A stretch of DNA of 60,870 bases from Flavobacterium sp. 9AF (GCF_902506265.1 NZ_LR733556.1:2379230-2440099), one strand, 5' to 3'; positions 33,524 to 41,919 are shown, numbered from the stretch's first letter. Translations and numbers: made by a program. Notes: generated by a model from the letters alone, not told the origin.

Positions 33524-35104
33524 ATGACAACAATTCCAGAAAAAATACAACTGCAACAACCTTGGCATCAGAAAGACTATTTGCTAGACGGCGAACTTAA
33601 AATTTGGGAAGGAGAAACCGCTGAGGTATATTCTTCCATTTCTACAACAACTAATTACCAACCTACTTTATTGGGTTCTGTACCCAATATGAATGAAGCA
33701 GCTGCTTTAGCTGCTTTAGAATCTTCACACAGAGCCTATAATAATGGTCAGGGTGATTGGCCTACCATGAAAGTACAAGATCGTATCAAATGCATGGAGC
33801 AATTTGTAAAACAAATGGAGCAAACGCGTACGGAAGTGGTTAAATTACTAATGTGGGAAATTGGGAAAACCTTACCCGATAGCGAAAAGGAATTTGATCG
33901 AACCGTAGAATATATTTATGACACGATAAAAGATTACAAAGCCTTAAATCAGGAAGGGAATCGCTTTCAGAAAGTGCAAGGGATTAATGCCATGATCAAA
34001 AGGAGTCCGCTAGGTGTGGTTTTGTGTTTGGGTCCCTATAATTATCCTTTGAACGAAACGTTTTCTTTATTGATTCCAGCTTTAATTATGGGAAACACCG
34101 TATTGTTTAAACCGGCAAAATTTGGTGTTTTATTATTAGCTCCTTTGTTACAAGCGTTCCAAAGTTCGTTCCCAAAAGGGGTAATCAATATTTTATACGG
34201 ACGCGGTAGAGAAGTGGCGGCACCCATTATGAAATCGGGATTGGTTACGGTTTTATCTTTAATCGGAAATAGTAAATCTGCGATTGCCTTACAAGATTTA
34301 CATCCGAATAAAAACAAATTGCGTTTGATTTTAGGTTTGGAAGCCAAAAACCCAGCCATCATTTTACCTGATGCGAATTTAGATTTAGCCGTTTCCGAAT
34401 GTATTACAGGGTCACTTTCGTTTAACGGACAACGTTGTACAGCTTTAAAAGTTATCTATGTACACGAATCGATTGCAGCAGAATTCAACAAACGTTTTGC
34501 AGCCAAAGTAGATGCACTAAAATTTGGTAATCCTTGGGAAGAAAATGTATTCTTAACACCACTTCCAGAACCGGATAAACCCGATTATATTCAAGGATTA
34601 ATTGATGATGCTAAAGCAAATGGTGCGACCATTATCAACGAAAGAGGAGGCGAACGCATGGAAAATTATATTTTTCCAGCAGTTTTGTTTCCTGTAAATA
34701 AAACCATGAGAGTGTATCACGAAGAACAATTTGGACCTGTAGTACCTATTTTAACTTTTAAAGACATTCAAGAGCCTTTAGACGATATGGCAGCTTCCGA
34801 TTATGGCCAGCAAGTGAGTCTTTTTGGAAAAGACATTACCACAGTAGCACCGCTAATCGATGTTTTAGTTAATTTAGTGTGTAGGGTTAATTTAAATAGT
34901 TCGTGCCAAAGAGGTCCAGATGTTTTCCCGTTTACTGGAAGAAAAGATTCTGCTGTAGGAACCTTGAGTATTCATGATGCGTTGCGCTCGTTTTCGATAC
35001 GAACTTTTGTTGCGTCAAAAGATAACGACTATAACAATGCCATTTTGCAAGAATTATTAGACAGTAAAAAAAGTAATTTCATTAATACCGATTATATACT
35101 GTAA
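33524..35104 (+). CDS. gapN: NADP-dependent non-phosphorylating glyceraldehyde-3-P dehydrogenase
   Basis: From ATG 33524 the product is 526 residues; an upstream TTG at 33458 adds 22 residues unlike the family. It is an aldehyde dehydrogenase with [12 protein letters not shown], the general base Glu273 in [10 protein letters not shown], and nucleophile Cys305 in [21 protein letters not shown] and the long C-terminal [19 protein letters not shown] are typical of GapN, which oxidises glyceraldehyde-3-phosphate to 3-phosphoglycerate and makes NADPH in the cytosol. It lies alone among accessory genes. Confidence 0.88.
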   Translation: MTTIPEKIQLQQPWHQKDYLLDGELKIWEGETAEVYSSISTTTNYQPTLLGSVPNMNEAAALAALESSHRAYNNGQGDWPTMKVQDRIKCMEQFVKQMEQTRTEVVKLLMWEIGKTLPDSEKEFDRTVEYIYDTIKDYKALNQEGNRFQKVQGINAMIKRSPLGVVLCLGPYNYPLNETFSLLIPALIMGNTVLFKPAKFGVLLLAPLLQAFQSSFPKGVINILYGRGREVAAPIMKSGLVTVLSLIGNSKSAIALQDLHPNKNKLRLILGLEAKNPAIILPDANLDLAVSECITGSLSFNGQRCTALKVIYVHESIAAEFNKRFAAKVDALKFGNPWEENVFLTPLPEPDKPDYIQGLIDDAKANGATIINERGGERMENYIFPAVLFPVNKTMRVYHEEQFGPVVPILTFKDIQEPLDDMAASDYGQQVSLFGKDITTVAPLIDVLVNLVCRVNLNSSCQRGPDVFPFTGRKDSAVGTLSIHDALRSFSIRTFVASKDNDYNNAILQELLDSKKSNFINTDYIL

Positions 35105-35127
35105 TTTGGTATCTTGCTTACTTATAT

Positions 35128-35157
35128 AAAAACTAGTTTAGAAATAAGCTAGTTTTT
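35128..35157 (+). terminator. Intrinsic terminator after gapN
   Basis: AAAAACTAGTTT (35128-35139) pairs with AAGCTAGTTTTT (35146-35157) with one G-U pair, followed by T residues. Confidence 0.75.
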
Positions 35158-35187
35158 TTGTTTTTAATAATTTATGAATATAATAAC

Positions 35188-35742
35188 ATGAAGAAAATAA
35201 ATATTTTATTACTAATTACAGCCCATTTATCTTTTGCTCAAGTAGATGAATTGTTATTAGAATTTCCAAAGAATCCTAAATTTTCAAAGCAATTTATAAA
35301 AGCTGTAAATGAACAGAAAAAAGAATACGAATTACTATTTCCTAACAAAAAAGAGGAGATTAAAAAATATTCGGCAACTTTTATTTTAGATAAGATTGAT
35401 AATGATAAACAATATGGGTATCTTTTTATCGCAGAATATTGGATAGCTTATAATTATAATGAGATTATTATTCCTTTAATTGAAAGAATAACAAATAAGA
35501 AAGAAATTGGTTTGATTAATAGTGCTGATTTAATTATTTGGGAAAGAATAGAAAGTGGAGATATGAAAGGATATGGTCATGGAGCGATCTCTAAAGATGA
35601 TTTATTTACTATAGCGGGAAGAGCAAACCGATTGTTAACTATTATTTCTGGTGAAAATTTTGGTTCAGTATCAATGTATTCTACAGAAGAAGAATTAGTT
35701 TCTTTACAGAATAAATGGATTAATTGGCTAAAAAAAATCTAG
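35188..35742 (+). CDS. Secreted protein of unknown function
   Basis: From ATG 35188 the product is 184 residues with a clean signal peptide (MKKINILLLITAHLSFAQ); a TTG at 35158 lies in the terminator T-run and is rejected. The mature part is charged and mostly helical, with YLFIAEYWIAYNYNEIIIPLIERI. No family is recognised. Confidence 0.55.
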   Translation: MKKINILLLITAHLSFAQVDELLLEFPKNPKFSKQFIKAVNEQKKEYELLFPNKKEEIKKYSATFILDKIDNDKQYGYLFIAEYWIAYNYNEIIIPLIERITNKKEIGLINSADLIIWERIESGDMKGYGHGAISKDDLFTIAGRANRLLTIISGENFGSVSMYSTEEELVSLQNKWINWLKKI

Positions 35743-35768
35743 TTGTAAAACGGAATTCAATTCAGGAA

Positions 35769-36155
35769 ATGCATTTTAAACTTATTCGAAAAATGAAAGA
35801 AAATAGACAACAAACTATCGGTTTTATTCTCTTACTAACTTTTTTTATATTATTGTATTATCTAAAAGAAAAACAGGAAAAAGAATTCAATGAGGATATA
35901 GAAGCGAATAAAGTGGTTTCGGTTGCCTATGTTTATGATTATAAGCAGAATAGAAGTTTTAATCGTTATTATTATGTTTTTATGTTTCAAGGAAAACAAT
36001 TTAAAAGTAGTGAAAACTTACACGGCTATGGAGGTGAAAAAACTATAGGTAGGTTTTATAAAATAATTTATTCCTCTAAAGAGCCAAAACATCACAAAAT
36101 TTTTTTAAACGAAGAAGTTTACGATGTGCAAAAACGAATTGATGCTGGATTTTAA
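35769..36155 (+). CDS. Single-pass membrane protein of unknown function
   Basis: From ATG 35769 the product is 128 residues; ATG 35793 (MKENRQQ) is also possible, and a TTG start inside the previous gene is not favoured. One hydrophobic helix (QTIGFILLLTFFILLYYL) is followed by a soluble domain with VAYVYDYKQNRSFNRYYYVFMF and a KIIYSSKEPKHHKIFL end, reminiscent of DUF3592-like small domains. It lies 26 bp after the 35188 gene and may be co-transcribed with it. Confidence 0.5.
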   Translation: MHFKLIRKMKENRQQTIGFILLLTFFILLYYLKEKQEKEFNEDIEANKVVSVAYVYDYKQNRSFNRYYYVFMFQGKQFKSSENLHGYGGEKTIGRFYKIIYSSKEPKHHKIFLNEEVYDVQKRIDAGF

Positions 36156-36173
36156 TATAAATGGAATTATATA

Positions 36174-36692
36174 ATGAAAAAAACACTATTCCTAACGTTA
36201 CTACTTATTCTTTCTACGCTTTCCTTTGGGCAAACCAATGAAAGTCAAAATGAAAAATTGGCTTTAGCGTATATGCAAGCTTATGGGAAATGGGATTTTG
36301 ATACCATGAAAACCTTTTATGCAGATGCGGTTCATTTTGAAGATCCTACAGCCAAAGCAGCTTTTGAACAAGATTTTGTTTTTGATGGAAAAGAAAACGT
36401 GTACCAATTCTTCAAAACGGTTTTTAAAGACAAATTTAAAAACGACAAACCTCCTTACGTGAATTTCGTTATCGAAAAAATCTTTACATCAGGAAATCAT
36501 ACCATTATCAATTCTACTTTTGAATGTGTTTTACCCAATGCTTGGTTTCAGGAAAAAACAAATGAAACCATTCTTGTAGCCATTCCTTTTGTAACCATTC
36601 TCACTATCGAAAATAATCGCATTACCCAACATATCGATTATGGGAATTATACGAAGTATTTCGAACAAATTAAAGCGCAGATAAAGAAGTAA
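36174..36692 (+). CDS. Secreted NTF2-like (SnoaL-type) domain protein
   Basis: The 172-residue product has a signal peptide (to TLSFGQ, about residue 20) and one NTF2-like cone domain: ALAYMQAYGKWDFDTMKTFYADAVHFEDP, INSTFECVLP and a final ITQHIDYGNYTKYFEQI. Such domains bind small molecules or act as isomerases or scaffolds; the specific role here is unknown. It is followed directly by repeat unit A. Confidence 0.75.
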   Translation: MKKTLFLTLLLILSTLSFGQTNESQNEKLALAYMQAYGKWDFDTMKTFYADAVHFEDPTAKAAFEQDFVFDGKENVYQFFKTVFKDKFKNDKPPYVNFVIEKIFTSGNHTIINSTFECVLPNAWFQEKTNETILVAIPFVTILTIENNRITQHIDYGNYTKYFEQIKAQIKK

Positions 36693-36716
36693 AGTAGATT
36701 TATATTGAAATCTTTT

Positions 36717-36981
36717 ATGAGTTCTCGATACATTTTTGTTTCGTTGCACTACACAAAACCACTCGAACTGACGAGTCGTTAATGTAATTTTATCTATTAT
36801 TTTTGTAATTAGCACAGCGTCAATTCGAGTGTTTTTTACGAAATGAAATGGAGTAAAAAATGTATCGAGAACTCATAACAGTAAACAAAAGGGATGTAAT
36901 AAAAATTTAAGCCAGCACTGCGTCAGTTCGAGTGATTTTTATAAAAAGCGAATAGCTATTTTAAAAAATGTTTCGAGAATT
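36717..36981. repeat. Composite palindromic repeat, unit A
   Basis: The unit has a left arm L (36717-36773), a right arm R (about 36810-36876) and, after a conserved linker, a second right-type arm R' (36911-36981). L and R share a 21 bp perfect terminal inverted repeat (36717-36737 and 36856-36876) and an inner arm CACTCGAACTGACG / CGTCAATTCGAGTG. It fills the 365 bp gap between the NTF2-like gene and 37058. The same order occurs as units B and C. Confidence 0.8.
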
Positions 36982-37057
36982 ACAATTTGGTAGCTTTTAG
37001 AAAATTAAAGGTTAGTTTTGTGATTGCATAAAAACGAGCAAAATATAAAATCAAATT

Positions 37058-37495
37058 ATGAAGATTTTTAAGTTTATTCCTCAATTAGATTGTTTTATAG
37101 TTGAACCCGAATATAAAAGAATTGCAAACCAACTAGGTTTAAATGAATGGAACGAAGTGGTTTGGATTGGACGTTTTTTTACTTTGGATAATGATTACGG
37201 AGAACATTGGTTTGATAATTGGGAAGGAAGAGATAAGTTAGAACAACAAGCAAAAGCAATAGGAATAGACTATAATGATTTGTTAATTATCGATCCTGAA
37301 CGATTAAGAAATAATGTAAATGGGCCTTGTCATACTGAATTAGAGAGAAAAAATTTTTGGACAGATGTTTTAAAATCACTCGATTTAAGTTTGGAAACCA
37401 TCATTGCGGAAGCAATAAAATTAAACAATGAAAATAAAGAAATTGGTGAACCCTATATAGAAAACTTAAATGAAATAATAATGAGTTTAAAGTAA
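37058..37495 (+). CDS. Cytosolic protein of unknown function
   Basis: The 145-residue product has no signal peptide. It is acidic and Trp-rich (WNEVVWIGRF, EHWFDNWEG, KNFWTDVLKSLDLS). No family is recognised; position among small variable genes resembles immunity-type or accessory proteins, which is only a guess. It lies between repeat unit A and the DKNYY-like gene. Confidence 0.55.
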   Translation: MKIFKFIPQLDCFIVEPEYKRIANQLGLNEWNEVVWIGRFFTLDNDYGEHWFDNWEGRDKLEQQAKAIGIDYNDLLIIDPERLRNNVNGPCHTELERKNFWTDVLKSLDLSLETIIAEAIKLNNENKEIGEPYIENLNEIIMSLK

Positions 37496-37517
37496 AAAAT
37501 ATAACCTTTTAAGTATT

Positions 37518-37892
37518 ATGAAAATAAAGCATTATCTATTTTTTACTTTTTTTATTTTACTAATAGCTTGTAATAATTCAGGTTATCAATTTATTAGGGA
37601 TAATTTGTATGCTGATGCCAACGGAAATCTTTATCTCAAGTCTTTAAATAATGAAGATGTTGAAAACACCTATGATATCTGGATAAAAGAGGTGTTTTGT
37701 GATACATGTTTTGTTTATAAAGAAAATGGTATTGATAGCATTACTGAATTAAAGGATATTGTAGATATTAAGACATTCCATTTTGATAGTATAGACGAGA
37801 TAACAGGGGTAACTATTTATGCTGATAAAAATTATAGTTATTTACATAAATGGATGGCAGATGGAGGAACTATAGTTGTAATGAAAAGATAA
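37518..37892 (+). CDS. DKNYY-like lipoprotein
   Basis: The 124-residue product has a lipobox LLIACN (Cys18) and a domain with NLYADANGNLYLKS, ELKDIVDIKTFHFD and YADKNYSYLHKWMADGG, which resembles the DKNYY family (DKNY-type repeats linking a strand and turn). Function is unknown. It follows the 37058 gene by 22 bp and is probably co-transcribed. Confidence 0.6.
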   Translation: MKIKHYLFFTFFILLIACNNSGYQFIRDNLYADANGNLYLKSLNNEDVENTYDIWIKEVFCDTCFVYKENGIDSITELKDIVDIKTFHFDSIDEITGVTIYADKNYSYLHKWMADGGTIVVMKR

Positions 37893-37988
37893 AAAATAGA
37901 GCACAATACAACATGTTCTAATAACAAATTAGTTTTTTAATATAGTTATAAAATTAAAAACGCTTGAACTGACGGTGTAGTAATTAAA

Positions 37989-38247
37989 ATGAGTTCTCGA
38001 TACATTTTTGTTTCGTTTCTTTGCACAAAACCATTCGAACTGACGTGCTGCTAAAGTGGTTTTATGTGCTATTTTTGTAACCAGCACACCGTCAGTTCGA
38101 GTGTTTTTTACGGAATGCAATGGAGTAAAAAATGTATCGAGAACCAATAACAGAAAAGAAAACGAATGTAATATATATTTAAATCAGCACACCTTCAGTA
38201 CGAGTGTTTTTTACGTAATGAAATGGAGTAAAAAATGTATCGAGAAT
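37989..38247. repeat. Composite palindromic repeat, unit B
   Basis: L (37989-38045), R (38081-38144) and R' (about 38181-38247) have the same order as unit A. The linker between R and R' keeps AACAG, ATGTAAT and TTTAA..CAGCAC. A solo inner-arm relic (TTGAACTGACGGTG) lies just before it, near 37964-37977. The GIY-YIG gene starts 19 bp after R'. Confidence 0.8.
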
Positions 38248-38265
38248 TTACTTAAAAAAATATTG

Positions 38266-38553
38266 ATGGAAGCTTCTTATGTATATATATTAAAATGTTC
38301 TGATAACACTTATTATACAGGAGTTATAAGCAATCTTTCACAACGTATTTTTCAGCATGAAAATGGTATTTTTCAAGATTGTTATACTTTTAATAGGAGG
38401 CCAATTTTATTAGTTTTCTATGCAGAGTTTACCGATATTACTATTGCAATTCAAAAAGAAAAGCAAATAAAAAAATGGTCAAGAGCAAAAAAAGAAGCTT
38501 TAATATTAGGTGAATTTGATGACTTACCTAATTTAGCAAAGAAGAAATTTTAA
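38266..38553 (+). CDS. GIY-YIG nuclease family protein, flanked by repeats
   Basis: The 95-residue product is a stand-alone GIY-YIG domain: VYIL (6-9) with YYTG (16-19) form the two signature strands, Arg27 and His31 follow in SQRIFQHENG, and Glu65 lies in KEKQIKKW, the metal-binding Glu of the family. Domain size matches YhbQ/UPF0213-type members. ATG 38266 is chosen; the frame is open upstream through repeat B to 38056, but that extension is repeat-derived. R' of unit B ends 19 bp before the gene, and unit C begins at the last base of its stop codon. It may cut DNA at or near these palindromes. Confidence 0.8.
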   Translation: MEASYVYILKCSDNTYYTGVISNLSQRIFQHENGIFQDCYTFNRRPILLVFYAEFTDITIAIQKEKQIKKWSRAKKEALILGEFDDLPNLAKKKF

Positions 38554-38814
38554 GTTCTCGATACATTTTTGTTTCGTTTCTCTACACAAAAACCCTCGAA
38601 CTGACCTGCTGATAAGGTACTGTTTTTGTAACCAGCACTCCGTCAGTTCGAGTGTTTTTTACGGGAATGCAATGGAGTAAAAAATGTATCGAGAACTCTC
38701 ACTCTAGAACAGCAAACAAAGCGGATGTAATATGGTTTTAAATCAGCACTCCGTCATTTCGAGTGATTTTTATAAAATGCGAATAGCTATTTTATAAAAA
38801 ATGTATCGAGAAGC
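38553..38814. repeat. Composite palindromic repeat, unit C
   Basis: L (38553-38607), R (38635-38697) and R' (38740-38814) occupy most of the 336 bp between the GIY-YIG stop and the DUF2750 gene. L and R outer arms are AGTTCTCGATACATTTTT-type inverted repeats. R' shares with unit A the variant middle GCGAATAGCTATTTT, different from the R middle ATGcAATGGAGT. Confidence 0.8.
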
Positions 38815-38889
38815 TTTTGTAAAAATTCTCATCTACTTTTTTAGTAAAATAATAAACCATTCTAACTATCTTTACATAAAATAAGATAA

Positions 38890-39345
38890 ATGCTTCAAGA
38901 CTCCATTTTAATAGAGAAACAATATAAAAAATTTATAAAAAACGTTTGTAAATCTTCTATTGTTTACACCCTAAAAGATACAGAAGGATACGCAACTTCT
39001 ACATCAAATAATTATATTAACTACGATGAGGAGCCCATTGGTATTATTTGCTTTTGGTCTGATATAGCTTTGGCAAAATCTTGTATAAAAGAAGAATGGT
39101 CCAATTATAAAATTGCTGAAATTCCTTTAGTGGAATTTATAGAAAATTGGTGTATTGGTATGGATCATGACGGACTTATCATTGGAACGGAATTTGATCA
39201 AAACATGTTTGGGTTTGAAGCAGAACCTTTGGAACTCGTTCTAGAATTAATTAGTGAATTAAAAGTAACTAGGAAAGAGTTGAATTTTAAAGGATTTAAA
39301 GGAATAAAAGATTTAGAAAAGCAAATAAAGGCGATTCTTAAATAG
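38890..39345 (+). CDS. DUF2750 family protein
   Basis: The 151-residue product has no signal peptide. It has an N-terminal helical part and a C-terminal domain with IICFWSDIALAKSCIKEEWSNY, IPLVEFIENWCIGMDHDGL and IGTEFDQNMFGFEAEPLELV, matching the DUF2750 pattern (a pre-C-terminal sheet ending in a fixed Trp region). Function is unknown. It lies between repeat units C and D. Confidence 0.7.
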   Translation: MLQDSILIEKQYKKFIKNVCKSSIVYTLKDTEGYATSTSNNYINYDEEPIGIICFWSDIALAKSCIKEEWSNYKIAEIPLVEFIENWCIGMDHDGLIIGTEFDQNMFGFEAEPLELVLELISELKVTRKELNFKGFKGIKDLEKQIKAILK

Positions 39346-39396
39346 CAAATCTCTTTCCTTAAATAAACAAAATTACGTTTTTCAAAACAAACGCAA

Positions 39397-39466
39397 TTAA
39401 TCAGCATTCCGTCAGTTCGAGTGTTTTTTACGAAATGAAAAGGAGTAAAAAATGTATAGAGAACTA
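39397..39466 (+). repeat. Solo right arm of the palindromic repeat (unit D)
   Basis: TAATCAGCATTCCGTCAG continues as TTCGAGTG, the ATGAAAAGGAGT middle and ATGTATAGAGAAC. It is a single R-type arm with one change in the terminal motif and no matching L arm. A degraded GTATCAAGAACTAGCTT at 40171-40187 follows the next gene in the same direction. Confidence 0.65.
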
Positions 39467-39520
39467 GCTATAATTTTTAAGCAAAATGATTAATTATAAA
39501 AGACTAAAAAATAAAACATA

Positions 39521-40129
39521 ATGGGAAAATCCTTTCTTTTATTTATTTATTTAAGTTCACATTTAAATTTATTGAGTCAAGAATCATCAGAAAATAAGCA
39601 ACAGAGATGGTATAAAGAAACTATTGCTGAAATGAATGATTCTAACAGAGCGAAATCTATGGTGAAACTCTTTAATGTATACAATAAAGATCGTCAATCG
39701 GAATTAGGAAAAATAGCCTTGAAAAAATCAGATTCCTTAAAAATATTGGTTAGAAAAGAAATTTTAGACAATATTCAAGGAGAATGGAAATTAAAAAAAT
39801 CTGGAAGTAATTGGGGTTTCACTGAAATAGATGAAAAAAAAGCTATTGAGAAAATAGTTGTAATTAAAGAGAATGAAATCTTATTTTTTGATCAAGAAAA
39901 AGTTTCTGGAATAAGGAAGCTTATAAAAAAAGAAATCATTAGATATTACGATAATGAAGAACTATTTCCTTCATTCATAGGCTTTGTATTTTCTGATAGA
40001 TTAATTTGGTCCTTCCAATCAAGAGATTCAAATTTATTGCACACGATGCATTTAGGAGAAGAAACTCAAAATGGAAGAACTTATATTTCATGTGGGAATT
40101 CTGAATTAATTTATGAAAGAGTTAATTAA
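39521..40129 (+). CDS. Secreted protein of unknown function
   Basis: The 202-residue product has a signal peptide (to about LLSQ, residue 19), a helical charged segment, and a C-terminal part beginning DNIQGEWKLKKSGSNWGF that looks lipocalin-like (strand-rich, ending SELIYERVN). No named family. It is flanked by repeat unit D and a degraded repeat relic. Confidence 0.55.
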   Translation: MGKSFLLFIYLSSHLNLLSQESSENKQQRWYKETIAEMNDSNRAKSMVKLFNVYNKDRQSELGKIALKKSDSLKILVRKEILDNIQGEWKLKKSGSNWGFTEIDEKKAIEKIVVIKENEILFFDQEKVSGIRKLIKKEIIRYYDNEELFPSFIGFVFSDRLIWSFQSRDSNLLHTMHLGEETQNGRTYISCGNSELIYERVN

Positions 40130-40283
40130 TAGATAATCTTTTATTTAATATATAAGCCATTTTTAAAATTGTATCAAGAACTAGCTTTTTAAATTATATT
40201 CTAACCAAATTTAGCGTTGTTAACTATGTAACCAATACAGTTAATTATGTATCAATTAAACAGAACACTGTGTCAAATAAAAA

Positions 40284-40308
40284 GTTCTATGAATCGATTG
40301 CATAGAAC
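40284..40308. other. Hairpin in the 368 bp gap before the efflux operon
   Basis: GTTCTATG (40284-40291) and CATAGAAC (40301-40308) form an 8 bp stem with a 9-base loop. The rest of 40130-40405 holds only the repeat relic and AT-rich sequence; the operon promoter lies at 40406-40471. Function is unknown. Confidence 0.35.
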
Positions 40309-40405
40309 GAGTAATCGAGTTCCATTTCAACCCAATTAAATTCAGCTTATTAATTGTGAATTGCGGTTTAAATAAAAGATTTTCAGTGTTTTATAATTTA
40401 AAAGT

Positions 40406-40471
40406 GTAACTCTTGTTACAAGGTTGTGTAACTTTGGTTACCAAATGGGCCATTTTGCCATTGTACTTTTG
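40406..40471 (+). promoter_or_regulatory. Two Crp/Fnr-like operators plus -7 element, RND operon
   Basis: GTAAC-TCTT-GTTAC (40406-40419) and GTAAC-TTTG-GTTAC (40428-40441) have centres 22 bp apart, two helical turns. The second ends exactly 22 bp before TACTTTTG (40464-40471). This is the same operator-to--7 spacing as for cydA and the DUF6132 gene, with an extra upstream site that could strengthen activation. Confidence 0.75.
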
Positions 40472-40497
40472 TTTCAGAAATTAAGAACAAAATAGCA

Positions 40498-41811
40498 ATG
40501 AAGAAAATAAAATGGTTCTCCTTTACAGGAATACTCCTTTTGAGTAAAGTGGCTTTGAGTCAGGAGACATTAACTATTTCAAAAGAAGAAGTAGTTCAAA
40601 AAGCCTCAGAAAAAAACCTACAAGTGTTAGCTGCTGAAGCTTCTTATCAATCTGCAAAAGCCGATTATCGTCAATCGAATGCTTTATTTTTACCTAATGT
40701 AAATGTGTCATATACAGGAATCGTTACTACGAATCCATTAATGGCATTTGGTTCCAAATTAAATCAGGAGATCTTAACCCAAGCCGATTTTAATCCAGCA
40801 TTATTGAATGATCCAGAGCAAACACAAAATTTTGCAACGGTTATCGAAGTGAAACAACCTTTGGTGAATCTCGATGGGTTATTAGGAAGACAGGCAGCAA
40901 AAGCAAAAATGGATGCTTTCCAATTGCAAACCGAAAGAACCAAAGAATATTTGATCTTAGAAGTTTCCAAAGCTTACATGCAACTGCAACTGGCTTACAA
41001 AGCCGTTACGGTTTTAGAAAAAGCAAACGAAACTGCACAAGGCAATTTAAAAATGGTTGAAAACTATTTTAAAAACGGCTTGCTTCAAAAAACCGATTTA
41101 CTCAATGTGCAAGTACGTGTAAATGAAATAACCAACCAATTGCAATATGCTAAAAGTAATGTGAAAAATGCGTCCGATTATTTGGCTTTTCTTTTAAATG
41201 AAGAGACCAATGGTAAAATATATGAACCTGCTGAACCTTTAGCGAACGAAATCACTTTGGAACAGATAGAAACAGGTTTGAATACGTCGCGAAAAGATAT
41301 TCAAGCCATGGAAAAATCTACTGAAGCCTACCAAAAAATGGTTCAGTCTTCAAAATATGGCTTTTTACCAAGATTGAATGCCTTTGGAAATTATCAATTA
41401 TATGATCGTCAGTTTTTAGGAACTAGTGCCAAAGGATATTTAGTAGGAGCACAATTATCTTGGGATCTTTTTGATGGCTATAAAAACATGGGTAAAACCC
41501 AAAAAGCCAAAGCCGATTTTAATAAAGCCAAAATAGAGACCGAACAATACAAAAAACAAAGTCAACTAGAAATAAACAAAACCAATCGTCAATTAACGGA
41601 TGCTGAAAACAAAGTCCACTTGTCGCAACTAGCTTTTGAACAATCGCAAGAAGCCTTTAGAATTCGTCAAAATCGTTTTACACAAGGCTTAGAAAAAACA
41701 ACCGATTTACTCATGGCTGAAACGCAAATGGCTCAAAAAGAACTAGAATTCCTGCAAGCCGTTTTCGAATATAATTTCACGAAAGAGTATTTGAGATTTT
41801 TAACGGAGTAA
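40498..41811 (+). CDS. TolC-family outer-membrane efflux protein
   Basis: The 437-residue product has a signal peptide (to about ALSQ) and two TolC-type repeats of long coiled helices, with LPNVNVSYTG, MQLQLAYKAVTVLEKANETAQGNL, FLPRLNAFGNYQLYD, and a C-terminal RQNRFTQGLEKTTDLLMAETQMAQKEL. It forms the trimeric outer-membrane channel of the efflux pump encoded by the next two genes. It heads the operon and has two Crp/Fnr-like operators upstream. Confidence 0.92.
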   Translation: MKKIKWFSFTGILLLSKVALSQETLTISKEEVVQKASEKNLQVLAAEASYQSAKADYRQSNALFLPNVNVSYTGIVTTNPLMAFGSKLNQEILTQADFNPALLNDPEQTQNFATVIEVKQPLVNLDGLLGRQAAKAKMDAFQLQTERTKEYLILEVSKAYMQLQLAYKAVTVLEKANETAQGNLKMVENYFKNGLLQKTDLLNVQVRVNEITNQLQYAKSNVKNASDYLAFLLNEETNGKIYEPAEPLANEITLEQIETGLNTSRKDIQAMEKSTEAYQKMVQSSKYGFLPRLNAFGNYQLYDRQFLGTSAKGYLVGAQLSWDLFDGYKNMGKTQKAKADFNKAKIETEQYKKQSQLEINKTNRQLTDAENKVHLSQLAFEQSQEAFRIRQNRFTQGLEKTTDLLMAETQMAQKELEFLQAVFEYNFTKEYLRFLTE

Positions 41812-41812
41812 A

Positions 41813-41919
41813 GCTGTCAGTTTGAGTGTTTTTTATGAAATGCAATGGAATAAAAAATGTATCGAGAACAAAAAATAGAAAGAAAAACTTCTCGATACGC
41901 TTCGCACTCGAAGTGACGT
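41813..41919. repeat. Palindromic repeat remnant between tolC-like and MFP genes (unit E)
   Basis: An R-type arm (41813-41869: CTGTCAGTTTGAGTG to AATGTATCGAGAAC) is followed by an L-type arm (41888-41919: CTTCTCGATACGCTTCGC then ACTCGAAGTGACG), so the order is reversed relative to units A-C. It lies inside the efflux operon. Confidence 0.65.

Noticed and set aside
36717..39466. CRISPR array in the repeat-rich region
   Set aside because: The repeats are inverted palindromic arms of unequal spacing with genes between them; there are no regular spacers and no cas genes.
40216..40234. GTTAAC..GTAAC near 40216-40234 as an operator
   Set aside because: The half-sites are in the wrong order (GTTAA first) and no -7 element lies at the proper distance.
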